Assembly: GCA_902787755.1 (NCBI GenBank)
Contig: CADAHL010000010.1
Span: 1 to 64,000 of the forward strand
Direction of reading: 5' to 3'
DNA from: Oscillospiraceae bacterium
GTDB lineage: Bacteria > Bacillota > Clostridia > Oscillospirales > Oscillospiraceae
DNA length: 64,000 nt
Shown here: positions 51,133 through 60,110 of the stretch, piece by piece
How the letters are laid out: each line of letters begins with the position of its first letter
Position numbering within the stretch: the first letter of the stretch is position 1
Program-made: the position numbers and the translations under genes
Notes under the pieces: model-generated
What the model saw: only the letters and a program-made list of their open reading frames with translations
What the model was told of the DNA's origin: nothing
The model's database searches: none

Positions 51133-51159
51133 CCGCTCTCCGGAAACTCCGGAGAGCGG
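51133..51159 (-). terminator. Hairpin after trxA, probable terminator
   Basis: CCGCTCTCCGG and CCGGAGAGCGG form a perfect 11-bp stem 21 bases past the trxA stop. The following minus-strand sequence TTCTGTC is only weakly T-rich. Confidence 0.6.
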
Positions 51160-51180
51160 CTTCGTGCGTTCAGAATGGAT

Positions 51181-51492
51181 TCAGTTCAGCAGGGCCTCGA
51201 TGGCGGCCTTGGGGATGACGCCGATGGACTTGTTGACGACTTCGCCGTTCTTGAAGACCATCAGGGTGGGGATGCTGGCGATGCCGTACTTGACGCTCAG
51301 CTCCGGCTCCTCGTCCACGTCGATCTTACCGACCTTGATCTTGCCCTCCTGCTCCTCGGCGATCTTGGCAATGGTGGGGGCCAGCATGCGGCAGGGACCG
51401 CACCAGGTCGCCCAGAAATCCACCAGGACGGGGATCTCGGACTGCAGAACCTCTTTCTCGAAATTGTCCTCGGACAGAATAATCTCAGCCAT
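51181..51492 (-). CDS. trxA: Thioredoxin
   Basis: A 103-residue thioredoxin with the active site WCGPC (Cys31, Cys34) after VLVDFWAT and the cis-proline loop ASIPTLMVF. It keeps cytoplasmic proteins reduced. Single gene with its own promoter and a hairpin behind it. It is next to, but divergent from, the iron-sulfur assembly genes. Confidence 0.96.
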   Translation of the reverse strand: MAEIILSEDNFEKEVLQSEIPVLVDFWATWCGPCRMLAPTIAKIAEEQEGKIKVGKIDVDEEPELSVKYGIASIPTLMVFKNGEVVNKSIGVIPKAAIEALLN

Positions 51493-51554
51493 AGTATTGC
51501 TCCTTTCGGTTTTCCTTCGGCTGTCCGGCAGCCGAATCTATTTTGCACAATCAA

Positions 51555-51583
51555 ATCCTACCATATTCCCCGGGAATTTGCAA
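51555..51583 (-). promoter_or_regulatory. Promoter of trxA
   Basis: Minus strand TTGCAA (51583-51578), 17 bases, TAGGAT (51560-51555). Confidence 0.6.
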
Positions 51584-51648
51584 GAGCTAACCGCCCGGCC
51601 TCCGTCCTCCGCCGGCAGCTTTCAAAATTTATTTCCATTCCCCTCTTT

Positions 51649-51674
51649 AATTCCTACTAACTTTATGGTATATT
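51649..51674 (+). promoter_or_regulatory. Promoter region of iscR with degenerate Rrf2-like site
   Basis: TATATT at 51669-51674 is a likely -10. ATTCCTACTAACTTTATGG just upstream partly resembles the dyad ATTCC...GGAAT found before iscS but with a 12-base rather than 13-base core, so autoregulation is possible and weaker. Confidence 0.4.
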
Positions 51675-51703
51675 GAATTGCGAGCAAGAAAGGGGGTCAT
51701 CCT

Positions 51704-52126
51704 TTGAATGTGACCAGTCGCGGGCGCTACGCCCTGCGTGTGATGCTGGATCTGGCCCAGCACCCGGAAGACGGCTATGTATCCCTGAAAACCGTGGCGG
51801 AACGGCAGGACATTTCCATGAAGTACCTGGAGGCCATTGTGTGCAGCCTGAAAAAAGCGGAGCTCGTGGAGAGCTCCCGGGGCAAGGAGGGCGGATACCG
51901 CCTGGTGAAATCCCCTGCCGAGTACACCGTGGGCGAGATCCTGCGCTGCCTGGAGGATAACCTGGCTCCCGTGGCCTGTATTCGGGAAGATGGGGTCCAC
52001 TGCGACCAGGCCGCCGGCTGCATGACCCTGCCCATGTGGCGGGAGCTGGACGAGATCACCAACGCCTATCTGGACCGGGTGTCCCTCCAGGATCTAATCA
52101 CGGGAGACAAGTGGAAAAGCCATTGA
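51704..52126 (+). CDS. iscR: Rrf2-family regulator, IscR-like
   Basis: A 140-residue winged-helix regulator. The Rrf2 opening SRGRYALRVMLDLA and wing SSRGKEGGYRL are clear, and three cysteines at 92, 100 and 106 match the spacing of the iron-sulfur-ligating Cys of IscR. It likely senses cluster status and controls the iscS-iscU genes that follow; a matching operator sits on the iscS promoter. It starts with TTG at 51704 after AGGGGGT. A separate promoter for iscS lies at the end of this gene. Confidence 0.9.
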   Translation: MNVTSRGRYALRVMLDLAQHPEDGYVSLKTVAERQDISMKYLEAIVCSLKKAELVESSRGKEGGYRLVKSPAEYTVGEILRCLEDNLAPVACIREDGVHCDQAAGCMTLPMWRELDEITNAYLDRVSLQDLITGDKWKSH

Positions 52127-52171
52127 CAATCCGGAAAGCTGTGATATAATTCCCATTGAATTGATAGGAAT
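52123..52171 (+). promoter_or_regulatory. iscS promoter with Rrf2-type operator
   Basis: TTGACA (52123-52128), 16 bases, TATAAT (52145-52150). The dyad ATTCCCAT (52149-52156) with ATAGGAAT (52164-52171) matches at ATTCC/GGAAT and AT/AT around a 7-base centre. It overlaps the -10 end and the start site, as expected of a repressor site. Rrf2 regulators of Firmicutes (CymR, IscR) bind dyads of this ATTCC...GGAAT type. Confidence 0.75.
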
Positions 52172-52193
52172 ATAAAGAAAGGAACGACATTCT

Positions 52194-53381
52194 ATGTTTG
52201 TATATGCCGACAACGCGGCGACGACCCAGGTGAGCAAGACCGCTCTGGACGCCATGCTCCCCTACCTGACCGAGATCTACGGCAACCCCTCCAGCCTGTA
52301 CTCCTTTGCCCAGAAGGCCACTGAGGCGCTCCAGGAGGCCCGTGAGACCGTGGCCGCCTGCCTGAACGCCGATCCCCGGGAGATCTACTTCACCTCCGGC
52401 GGCTCCGAGGCCGACAACCAGGCCATCGTCTCCGCCGCCCGTCTGGGCGCCCGGAAAGGCAAAAAGCACCTGATCTCCACCAAGTTCGAGCATCATGCCG
52501 TGCTGCACACCCTGGCCCGTCTGGAGAAGGAGGGCTTCGAGGTCACGCTTCTGGACGTGCATGAGGACGGTGTGGTCCGTCTGGAGGATCTGGAGGCCGC
52601 CATCCGCGAGGATACGGCCCTGGTCACCATCATGTTCGCCAACAATGAGATCGGCACCGTGCAGCCCATCGCCGAGATCGGCGCTCTGTGCCGGGCCAGA
52701 AAGATCCCCTTCCACACCGACGCCGTCCAGGCCGCCGGCCACATGGCCATCGACGTGAAGGCCATGAACATTGATATGCTCTCCATCTCCGGCCACAAGT
52801 TCCACGCGCCCAAGGGCGTAGGCGCGCTGTACGCCAGAAAGGGCATGGTCCTGACCAACATCATCGAGGGCGGCGCCCAGGAACGGGGCAAGCGCGCCGG
52901 CACCGAGAACGTGGCCGGGATCGTGGCCATGGCCGCGGCTCTGAAGGAATCCTGCGTTCATATGGAGGAAAACACCGCCAAGATCATCCCCATGCGGGAC
53001 AAGCTCTTCGCGGAACTGAGCAAGATCCCCCACAGCAAAATCAACGGCAGTCTGGAGCATCACGTGCCCGGCACGGTGAACATGTGCTTTGAGGGCATTG
53101 AGGGCGAGAGCCTGCTGCTGATGCTGGACGACGCGGGCATCTGCGCCTCCTCCGGTTCGGCCTGCACCTCCGGCTCCCTGGATCCCAGCCATGTGCTGCT
53201 GGCCATCGGACTGCCCCACGAGGTGGCCCACGGCTCCCTGAGGCTCTCCATCGGCGAGTACAATACCATGGACCAGATCGACCACATCATCGCCACCGTT
53301 CCCGGCATCGTACAGTATCTGCGCAACATGTCCCCCGTCTGGGACGAGCTGCAGAAGGGCGAACGCCCCCACCTAATCTAA
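52194..53381 (+). CDS. iscS: Cysteine desulfurase
   Basis: A 395-residue PLP enzyme that removes sulfur from cysteine and hands it to the IscU scaffold. The opening VYADNAATT, the PLP-lysine block [13 protein letters not shown] and the flexible active-site loop [10 protein letters not shown] with Cys324 are present, of the group I (IscS/NifS) type. It follows iscR and precedes iscU by 36 bases. AAAGGAACG lies before the ATG. Confidence 0.94.
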   Translation: MFVYADNAATTQVSKTALDAMLPYLTEIYGNPSSLYSFAQKATEALQEARETVAACLNADPREIYFTSGGSEADNQAIVSAARLGARKGKKHLISTKFEHHAVLHTLARLEKEGFEVTLLDVHEDGVVRLEDLEAAIREDTALVTIMFANNEIGTVQPIAEIGALCRARKIPFHTDAVQAAGHMAIDVKAMNIDMLSISGHKFHAPKGVGALYARKGMVLTNIIEGGAQERGKRAGTENVAGIVAMAAALKESCVHMEENTAKIIPMRDKLFAELSKIPHSKINGSLEHHVPGTVNMCFEGIEGESLLLMLDDAGICASSGSACTSGSLDPSHVLLAIGLPHEVAHGSLRLSIGEYNTMDQIDHIIATVPGIVQYLRNMSPVWDELQKGERPHLI

Positions 53382-53417
53382 GTCTACAGCTTTGAATATA
53401 TAACTGGAGGTAATCTC

Positions 53418-53864
53418 ATGGCTCTCTATAGTGAAAAAGTAATGGACCATTTCCGCAATCCCCGGAACGTGGGCAAGATCGACGACGCCGACGGCGTGGG
53501 TGAAGTGGGCAACGCCAAATGCGGCGATATCATGCGCATGTATATCAAGGTGGACGACAACGGCGTCATCACCGACTGCAAGTTCAATACCTTCGGCTGC
53601 GGCAGCGCCATCGCCACCAGCTCCATGGCCACCGAAATGATCATCGGCAAAACGGTGGAGGAGGCTCTGGACCTTTCGAACAAGGCCGTGGTCGAGGCTC
53701 TGGACGGGCTGCCGGTGCACAAGCTGCACTGCAGCGTTCTGGCCGAGCAGGCCGTGCGCGCCGCTGTCAAGGACTACTACGACCGCCGCGGCATCTCCTA
53801 CGATCCCGAACTGTTCAAGGACATGGATGAGGAAGAGCTGCATCATCACGTCGGTCTGGACTAA
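53418..53864 (+). CDS. iscU: Iron-sulfur cluster scaffold IscU/NifU N-terminal type
   Basis: A 148-residue scaffold on which clusters are built before transfer. The three ligand cysteines are Cys35 in GNAKCGD (with the conserved Asp37), Cys61 in FGCGSA and Cys105 in LHCSVLAEQA. The LPVHKLHC loop docks with IscS and chaperone partners. GGAGG precedes the ATG, and a strong terminator follows. With the anaerobic dehydratase genes just downstream, the cluster supply may serve those enzymes, though they are separately transcribed. Confidence 0.94.
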   Translation: MALYSEKVMDHFRNPRNVGKIDDADGVGEVGNAKCGDIMRMYIKVDDNGVITDCKFNTFGCGSAIATSSMATEMIIGKTVEEALDLSNKAVVEALDGLPVHKLHCSVLAEQAVRAAVKDYYDRRGISYDPELFKDMDEEELHHHVGLD

Positions 53865-53888
53865 AGCGCCGTCTCAAATCGGAATAGC

Positions 53889-53923
53889 AAAAGCCCCGCG
53901 GTTTCCCTGCCGCGGGGCTTTTT
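53889..53923 (+). terminator. Terminator of the isc operon
   Basis: AAAGCCCCGCGG and CCGCGGGGCTTT form a perfect 12-bp stem followed by a T-run. Confidence 0.93.
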
Positions 53924-53984
53924 GTTATTCTGCACAATTTTTCTTTGATCGATTCTACACAAATGCTAAATTCTAACCAATCTA

Positions 53985-54013
53985 TTGATTTTGAACCCTT
54001 GGGGCAGTAAAAT
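53985..54013 (+). promoter_or_regulatory. Promoter of the dehydratase operon
   Basis: TTGATT (53985-53990), 17 bases, TAAAAT (54008-54013). A leader of about 90 bases follows before the ATG at 54107. Confidence 0.55.
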
Positions 54014-54106
54014 AGGTTCAGCGTTTTACGCCCGTTTGTGACCGCTTTTTTGGGGAACGGCACAGTTCAGGGCAGTTCTGAAAAGATTGGGGGAATCAAC
54101 AAAACC

Positions 54107-55306
54107 ATGAGGGATTTGAAGCATCTGATCTACTTTGAAAACCTCCTGCGGGAGGCCAGCAACCCGCTGATCGCACAGGCCAAAGAAGAGGGCAAGGTCT
54201 GTATCGCCTATACCTGCGAGAACGTTCCCGAGCCGCTGCTCAATCTGCCCGGCACCTTTTCCATCCGTCTCTCCGCGCCCAATACCGGCTCCATGGATAT
54301 CGCCACCTACTACATGACGAACCTTCTCTGCGAGCCCAGCCGGGCCCTGCTGGAGCGTGCGATCGAAGGCGGCTTCAATTTTGCCGACTGCGTCATTACG
54401 CCCGACGGCTGCACCATGATCAACCGCTCCGTCGAGAACATGGAGCTTCTTCACACCATGGGCGAGGGCAATCCCAGGTTCTTCCACGAATATATGGAGA
54501 TCGCCTTCAAGAACACCGAGAGCGACGTTCAGCTGGCGGTCCTTCAGTGCACCAACCACATCCTCACTCCCCTGCGGGAGAAATACGGCATCGACGTTTC
54601 CGACGCCGCCATTCGTCAGGCCGTGGCCGACCACAACAAGCTCTGCCGTCTGATCCGGGCGATCGGCGACTTCCGCAAGGAGGAGCACCCCCGCATCACC
54701 GGCTATGAGTTTCACGTTCTGTGTCTGGCTACCTACGTCTGTCCCTCCTATCTGGTCATCGACAAGCTGGAGGAGACGCTGGAAGAGCTGAAGACCCGGG
54801 AGCCCGAGGAGAAAACCGCCCGGGCCAGAGTCCTGGTCGTAGGCTCCGAAGTGGACGACAGCGGCTTTATCAAGCTCATTGAGGAGCAGGGCGCCTTCGT
54901 CTGCTGCGACCGCTTCTGCTTCGGCTCCTATCCCGGCCGGGTGGAGATCGAGCTCAACGACGAGGAAGACGCGCTGACCCAGGTCTGCCGCCACTACATC
55001 CAGCACTGCCAGTGTCCGCGTATGATGAGCATGGACAAGGTCTACGGCCGCAAAGCCTATGTGGCGGAGCTGGCCAAGGAGTACCATGCCGACGGCATTA
55101 TCTATGAGCAGGTGAAGTTCTGCGACCCCTGGGCCTACGAGAGAACGCTGGGCTCCTCCATGCTGCACCTGGACTACGGCTTCCCCGTGCTCTCTGTGGA
55201 CCGGCCTTACAACATCGCTTCCTCCTCCGGCCAGATGCGCACCCGGGTGCAAGCCTTCGTGGAGAGCATCGAGATCAAGAAGATTCAGAGAGGTGAGAAA
55301 GCATGA
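54107..55306 (+). CDS. 2-hydroxyacyl-CoA dehydratase family subunit
   Basis: A 399-residue protein of the 2-hydroxyglutaryl-CoA dehydratase D-component / benzoyl-CoA reductase family, whose subunits carry [4Fe-4S] clusters and use ATP-activated electrons. Cysteines suited to cluster binding lie in VITPDGCTM, CVCPSY-type and EQVKFCDPW regions. The start at 54107 follows GGGGGA, though the spacing is long. It overlaps the second subunit gene by ATGA. The activating ATPase (HgdC type) and CoA transferase are not in the window, so the acid it dehydrates is unknown; amino-acid fermentation is a reasonable guess. Confidence 0.85.
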   Translation: MRDLKHLIYFENLLREASNPLIAQAKEEGKVCIAYTCENVPEPLLNLPGTFSIRLSAPNTGSMDIATYYMTNLLCEPSRALLERAIEGGFNFADCVITPDGCTMINRSVENMELLHTMGEGNPRFFHEYMEIAFKNTESDVQLAVLQCTNHILTPLREKYGIDVSDAAIRQAVADHNKLCRLIRAIGDFRKEEHPRITGYEFHVLCLATYVCPSYLVIDKLEETLEELKTREPEEKTARARVLVVGSEVDDSGFIKLIEEQGAFVCCDRFCFGSYPGRVEIELNDEEDALTQVCRHYIQHCQCPRMMSMDKVYGRKAYVAELAKEYHADGIIYEQVKFCDPWAYERTLGSSMLHLDYGFPVLSVDRPYNIASSSGQMRTRVQAFVESIEIKKIQRGEKA

Positions 55307-56843
55307 AGACTGTGGAAAAGGTCGTCAATCCCGTCAAGCGCGCCGGCGAGCAGTCTCCCGGCAAGATCTATGACGAAAAGCTGAAGGTCCGGGCCCGCCG
55401 GGAATGGCGCGGCGTAAAGGACACCTTCTATGACTATACCCGCTGGCTGTACCTGATGTTCGTTCTGGCCCGCTTTATCGTGGTCCCCCGGAACATCAAG
55501 GGCTTCTTCCGCTACCGCTGGATGATGAGCTACCTCTTCGTCCCCCACGGCATGGACAAATTCACCATCGGCCTGAGAAACGAGGCTCTGCGCATCGCCC
55601 ACACCTCCTTTAACTTCGTGATCGCCGACGTGACCCAGGCCATCGCCAACTGCTTCCGCGGCGACCGCCGGGTGGGCAACGACAAGGCCTACTCCGACAA
55701 GTGCGTCATCACCGACGAGAACTCCATGGTCACCTTCATGATGCATGATGGGCTTCGACACCAAGAAGGTCCACACCATTCTCCGCGAAGTGCCCACCAT
55801 GTTCGCCTCCAACATCTTCCATCAGTTCAACGTCATGCACTATCTGGATATCGCCCAGCAGTACGGCATCCCCGGCGACGTGTGTCCCATGCCCGAGGCC
55901 GAGGCCGGCATCTCCATCGACGACGACTTCTGTGTTCTGGGCTGCTGCGCCGTACAGAACAACACCACCTGCGACGGCTCTCTGATGGGCAACGGCATCA
56001 TTGCCAAGCGCCTGGAACGGGAGTACGGGATCCCCACTTTCCAGCTGGCCACTCCCCTGCGCCACAAGGAGCCGGACGTCATGGAATACGCCGCGGGCGA
56101 AATCAAGAAGGCCATCGCCTTCGTCGAGGAGCACACCGGCGAGAAGTGGGACTGGGACGTGTATTTCAAGGCCGCCAAGCGCGTCAACGACGCCACCCGC
56201 TGCCGTATCGCCCAGATGGAGATCAACTCCACCCCCTATCCCCAGTTCTTCGGCGCCGCCTTCAGCCTGTACAACGACACCAACTACATGGGCAACTCCG
56301 GCCGCAACGCCGACTTCGTCACCATCGACCACAAGCTGCTTGACCTGGCCCAGAAGGGCTACGCCGCCAAGCGTATGTACGCCAAAGAGTACCGCCACCG
56401 CGCCATCGTCTGGGGCGTGCAGCCGCAGTATGTCATCGACATGCTCTACTGGTTGGTCCAGTGCTGGGGCGTGGTGCCTCTGACCGATATGCTCTCCGTC
56501 ATCAACACCGATATGATCGCCGAGGAGGACACTCCGGAAAACCGGGAACAGGCCTACCGCGACATGGCCATGCTGAACATGGAGATGATCATGCGCAACC
56601 ACACCCACGGCGGCTACAAGGTGCTGCTGGACGATCTGTGGGAGCTGTATGCACGGCTTCTTCGAGGAGCAGGCCCGGGAGCGCGGCATCCATATCATGT
56701 GGGTCTCCCACGACCTGTGTGATCCCCGGGTGTTTACGCGCCAGGCCATCCGCGATCAGGTCAACTCCTACATGCGCACCGTCATGCGGGAGGAGCCCCT
56801 GGATCCCTCCCTGGAGAACATCCCCGACAACGAGGCATACTAA
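55303..56843 (+). pseudogene. 2-hydroxyacyl-CoA dehydratase second subunit, interrupted by two frameshifts
   Basis: One coding path of about 513 codons is spread over three frames. Frame 1 covers 55303 to about 55744 (ends near MVTFMMH), frame 2 from about 55745 to 56648 (MGFDTKKVHTILREVPTMF to LLDDLWELY), and frame 3 from 56649 to 56843 (MHGFFEEQARERG to the stop). After each shift the abandoned frame turns into Arg/His-rich shadow sequence. Cluster-binding cysteines (CCAVQNNTTC) and family blocks are otherwise intact and codon use is normal, so decay would be recent. Both shifts are +1 and lie at ATGCA. A sequencing error is as likely as a true pseudogene. Confidence 0.8.
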
Positions 56844-56861
56844 GAAAAGGAGACGTCGTTC

Positions 56862-57029
56862 ATGGCTAAATTTCTGAAACTCCCCCTCTATGCGCTGCTG
56901 GCCGTTCTGGGGTTCTTTGTAGTCACCTTTACCATCTACTTCTTCAATCTGGATATGAAAGGCCTGGCCCTGCTGGCCCCCCTGCTGGAGAAGTGGTACG
57001 ATCATCTGGAGCATAAGCAGTATATCTGA
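56862..57029 (+). CDS. Small membrane protein behind the dehydratase genes
   Basis: A 55-residue protein, MAKFLKLPLYALLAVLGFFV..., with one transmembrane helix (about 8-29) and a C-terminal amphipathic stretch ending LEHKQYI. AAAGGAGA precedes the ATG at 56862, 18 bases after the dehydratase stop, and a terminator follows, so it is the last gene of the operon. I do not recognise a family. Its position suggests a membrane link or accessory role for the dehydratase, which is inference only. Confidence 0.65.
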   Translation: MAKFLKLPLYALLAVLGFFVVTFTIYFFNLDMKGLALLAPLLEKWYDHLEHKQYI

Positions 57030-57042
57030 GCGTCACAAAGAA

Positions 57043-57082
57043 CGCGGGCTGTGGAGAAAGACCTCCCCAGCCCGCGTTTTTT
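57043..57082. terminator. Terminator of the dehydratase operon
   Basis: CGCGGGCT (57043-57050) pairs with AGCCCGCG (57069-57076), with an inner GGAG/CTCC pairing, followed by six T. It also precedes the end of the converging MATE gene. Confidence 0.9.
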
Positions 57083-57100
57083 CTATTCTTTTTCTCCGGC

Positions 57101-58483
57101 TCAGCCGACCAGATTCCTCACCCAGAGCCGGCGTCTGACCAGCACAAAGCCCAGAGCGCACTTGACCAGATTCAGGCTCTCCACGGCGATATACATGGGC
57201 AGGATGGGCAGGGCCGTAAAGCGGGAGAGGACGAAGGCCAGCGGGATGCACAGCACCCAGGTGAACAGGCTGTCAAACACGAAGGTAATGATCGTCTTGC
57301 CGCCGGAACGGAGGGTGAAATAACAGGCGTTGGCATAGGAATTCATGGGCATCAGGCAGGCGCCCACCAGCAGCAGCTGCACCGCCAGCTTCTTGACGCC
57401 GTCGGTCGTGTTGTATACCTGCGGCACCAGCGGCGCCAGCAGCGCCATAGCCAGGCCCACCACAATGCTCAGCACCACGGAGAAGGCGATCAGCTTCCGG
57501 TCCTCGTCCACCGCCCGTTCCGTATCTCCGGAGCCCAGGATCTGTCCCACCAGGATGCCGATGGCGTTGCCGGTGGCAATGAAGGCACAGAAGAACAGGC
57601 TGGAGATCGTGGTAGAGATGTTGAAGGCGGAGACCACCTCCAAACCGCGTAGGGAGTAGCACTGGTTCAGCGTCGTCATGCCGCCGGACCAGAGGACCTC
57701 GTTGAGCAGCAGCGGCGCGCTCATCACCGCGACCTTTTTCAGCAGGTCTCCCGGCACCCTCAGGCTTTGGTACAGGCCGGGGATGAAGGAACACCGCTCC
57801 CGGTGGCTGTGGGCCCAGAACACCACGATGAAGCACTCCACAAAGCGGGACAGGACCGTAGCCACAGCGGCTCCCACCACACCCAGAGCCGGCGCTCCGA
57901 GCTTACCGAAGATCAGGATATAGTTGAACACCAGATTCACAAACACCGCCGTGATCCCGGCCTTCATGGGCAGCATGGTCTCCCCGGTCTCCCGAAGCGT
58001 GCTGGTATAGACCTGGCACAGCGCAAAGGGCAGCGTCTGGATCAGCATCACAGCCAGATACTCCCTGCCGTAATGCAGAGTCGCCTCCAGGTCCAGGTCT
58101 TCCTCCCCGGCGTGTAAAAACAGCCCGATCAGGCGGTCCCCAAGGCCAAGCAGGATCGCCAGCGCCAGTCCGACCACAAGGAGGCCGAACCAGAGCTTCA
58201 GACGCATGGTGTTGCGCACGCCCTCCTTGTCGCCCTTCCCGTAAAACTGGGCGGTAAAGATCCCCGCTCCGGCCAGGCCGCCGAAAATGCAGAGGTTAAA
58301 CACAAAGAACAGCTGATTGACAATGGCAACGCCGGACATGGGCTCCGTGCCAACCTGGCCAACCATAATGTTGTCCAGGAGACTGACAAAGTTCGTGATC
58401 AGATTTTGAATCAGGATCGGCAGCAATACCGTGAACAGTCTGTGATAGAAGGCCCGGTCCCCGATATATCGTCTCAGATTCAA
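57101..58483 (-). CDS. MATE-family efflux transporter
   Basis: A 460-residue, twelve-helix transporter of the MATE family, with the repeated half-motifs LLPILIQNLITNFVSLLDNIMVGQVG and PLLLNEVLWSGGMTTLNQ. It is only distantly similar to the MATE protein at 38182. I place the start at the TTG at 58483, eight bases after GGAGG; the GTG three codons earlier overlaps that site. Single gene with its own promoter, divergent from the membrane protein at 58609. Confidence 0.9.
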   Translation of the reverse strand: MNLRRYIGDRAFYHRLFTVLLPILIQNLITNFVSLLDNIMVGQVGTEPMSGVAIVNQLFFVFNLCIFGGLAGAGIFTAQFYGKGDKEGVRNTMRLKLWFGLLVVGLALAILLGLGDRLIGLFLHAGEEDLDLEATLHYGREYLAVMLIQTLPFALCQVYTSTLRETGETMLPMKAGITAVFVNLVFNYILIFGKLGAPALGVVGAAVATVLSRFVECFIVVFWAHSHRERCSFIPGLYQSLRVPGDLLKKVAVMSAPLLLNEVLWSGGMTTLNQCYSLRGLEVVSAFNISTTISSLFFCAFIATGNAIGILVGQILGSGDTERAVDEDRKLIAFSVVLSIVVGLAMALLAPLVPQVYNTTDGVKKLAVQLLLVGACLMPMNSYANACYFTLRSGGKTIITFVFDSLFTWVLCIPLAFVLSRFTALPILPMYIAVESLNLVKCALGFVLVRRRLWVRNLVG

Positions 58484-58507
58484 AGCGCTCACCTCCGCTT
58501 TCGGCGT

Positions 58508-58536
58508 ATTCTACACGATGGCGGCGGAAAAAGCAA
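58508..58536 (-). promoter_or_regulatory. Promoter of the second MATE gene
   Basis: Minus strand TTGCTT (58536-58531), 17 bases, TAGAAT (58513-58508). Confidence 0.6.
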
Positions 58537-58554
58537 GTCCCGGCACGGTTTTCC

Positions 58555-58584
58555 TTGGACAAGGCCGCCGTAAAATGCTATAAT
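58555..58584 (+). promoter_or_regulatory. Promoter of the Pr6Pr-like gene
   Basis: TTGGAC (58555-58560), 18 bases, TATAAT (58579-58584), 24 bases before the ATG. Confidence 0.7.
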
Positions 58585-58608
58585 GATCATCGGATTGGAG
58601 GTTATTTT

Positions 58609-59202
58609 ATGCTTTTGGCTGTCCTGATCAATTTTGCCGTCTTCGGACTGACCGCGGGGATCTACGTCTCCTGCTTCCGGGATCGGGACGGGAACTGGTC
58701 GCTGAATAACGGGCTCCAGGCCCTGCGTTTCTTCACGCTGTTATCCAATCTGTTCTGCGGTCTGGTCTCCCTTCTCATGGGTCTGGCCCTTCTCGGCAGC
58801 GTTCCCCGCTGGCTTTGGCTTCTCAAATACCTGGCGACGCATACGGTTACGGTAACCCTGCTGACGGTATTGGTGTTTCTCGGGCCTTCCCTGGGGTATT
58901 CGGAGATGTTTCGGGGCCGTGATCTCTATCTGCATCTGATCGGCCCGGTGCTTGCCATCCTATCGTTCTGTTTTCTGGAGCGCATCTATCCGCTCTCTTT
59001 TTCCGCGTCTCTGATCGGCCTGATCCCGGTAGCCCTGTACGGTCTGTTCTATCTGTACAAGGTGGTGCTCTGTCCCGAGGGGCAGCGCTGGGAGGACTTC
59101 TACGGCTTCAACAAAACCGGGAAATGGCCCATCAGCTTTGCCGCCATGCTTCTGGGCGCCTTTGTGATCTGCCTGCTGCTCCGGCTGCTGACCCGAATCT
59201 GA
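58609..59202 (+). CDS. Pr6Pr-like integral membrane protein
   Basis: A 197-residue protein with six transmembrane helices. The pattern LRFFTLLSNLFCGLVSLLM, then HTVTVTLLTVLVF and LHLIGPVLAI, resembles the Pr6Pr / FAR-17a-AIG1-like family, in which a His and a Ser-Asn pair sit within the membrane. Related eukaryotic proteins hydrolyse fatty-acid esters; no bacterial role is established. GGAGG precedes the ATG at 58609. A strong terminator follows. Confidence 0.65.
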   Translation: MLLAVLINFAVFGLTAGIYVSCFRDRDGNWSLNNGLQALRFFTLLSNLFCGLVSLLMGLALLGSVPRWLWLLKYLATHTVTVTLLTVLVFLGPSLGYSEMFRGRDLYLHLIGPVLAILSFCFLERIYPLSFSASLIGLIPVALYGLFYLYKVVLCPEGQRWEDFYGFNKTGKWPISFAAMLLGAFVICLLLRLLTRI

Positions 59203-59222
59203 ACACAAATCCTGCAAGAGAC

Positions 59223-59268
59223 AACTGCAGGCTGTGAAAGCGTTTCTTCACAGCCTGCAGTTTTTTAC
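59223..59268. terminator. Bidirectional terminator
   Basis: AACTGCAGGCTGTGAA (59223-59238) and TTCACAGCCTGCAGTT (59247-59262) form a perfect 16-bp stem followed by T-rich sequence. It overlaps the end of the PrsW-type gene. Confidence 0.93.
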
Positions 59269-60110
59269 CATTTGTAGTTGTCCGAATAGCCGGAGGAGGG
59301 CTCGCTGCTGCTCTCTCCCGGGTCCCGGTAGCGATAGGGCTCCTCTCCCAAGGACGCCCAGGTCCCGCCGCCGGAATACGGTTCCCCCGGGTAGCCCGCT
59401 CCCACCGGCTCCGGCGGGACGATGTAATCGTCCTCTCTGGCCATCTTGCGCACCAGACGCAGGGCCGTGACAAACATGGCGATCACGAAGACCAGGAACA
59501 ACAGCAGCAGCCATTCGCTCTCCATGGTGGCAATAAAGTCATAGGCCCCATGGATCAGCGCCGGGATCAGGATCGACAGCCGCCTGCACTGCCGGGAGCG
59601 TGGCTCGTCCCCATGCTGTTCCGCACGCTTGGCCATGCCGTACCAGGCGCCCATGAACACACCGAAGCAGGCATGTCCCGGCACCGCGGTCACCGCTCTG
59701 GCAATGGCAGTGGAAAGGCCGTAGGCCAGCACATAGTGGATGTTCTCCCAAAGGGCAAAGCCCAGAGAGACGAACACCGCGTACACCACGCCGTCGAACT
59801 GGCAGTTGAAGTGGGGCGAGGTCCAGCTGCGATTCTTCAGTACCATGTATTTAAAGCCCTCTTCCGCGAAGGCAACAATACCGATATAGAGAATGATATT
59901 GTAAAGAAGCGTACCCTCCGGGACAAAATAGCTGAGCAGCAGATCCCCCAGCTGCTCGGTCACCGAAGCCAGGAACGTGGAGACGATCCCCGCCACAGCC
60001 AGCATCAGAAGCATTCCGACCGGTTCCTTTTCCAGGCGGTCCGCCCGGTAGATCTGAATGAGCAGGATCACCGCCGGAATCACCGCCGCGGCTACCAACG
60101 CCAGATTCAT
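59265..60110 (-). CDS. PrsW-family intramembrane metalloprotease
   Basis: A 281-residue membrane protein with about seven helices. PrsW motifs are clear: EEGFKY at 83-88, ALWENIHYVLAYG, GHACFGVFMGAWYG and PALIHGAYDF. PrsW of Bacillus cuts the anti-sigma factor RsiW at site 1. An ECF sigma/anti-sigma pair lies far upstream in this window (6319-7688), but no link is shown. The last 60 residues are a Pro/Gly/Ser/Tyr-rich cytoplasmic or external tail not found in the core family. Confidence 0.88.
   Translation of the reverse strand: MNLALVAAAVIPAVILLIQIYRADRLEKEPVGMLLMLAVAGIVSTFLASVTEQLGDLLLSYFVPEGTLLYNIILYIGIVAFAEEGFKYMVLKNRSWTSPHFNCQFDGVVYAVFVSLGFALWENIHYVLAYGLSTAIARAVTAVPGHACFGVFMGAWYGMAKRAEQHGDEPRSRQCRRLSILIPALIHGAYDFIATMESEWLLLLFLVFVIAMFVTALRLVRKMAREDDYIVPPEPVGAGYPGEPYSGGGTWASLGEEPYRYRDPGESSSEPSSGYSDNYKW

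Noticed and set aside
6319-60110. Functional link between the ECF sigma/anti-sigma pair and the PrsW-type protease
   Set aside because: PrsW cleaves an anti-sigma factor in Bacillus, but the genes are more than 50 kb apart here and nothing in the sequence ties them together.
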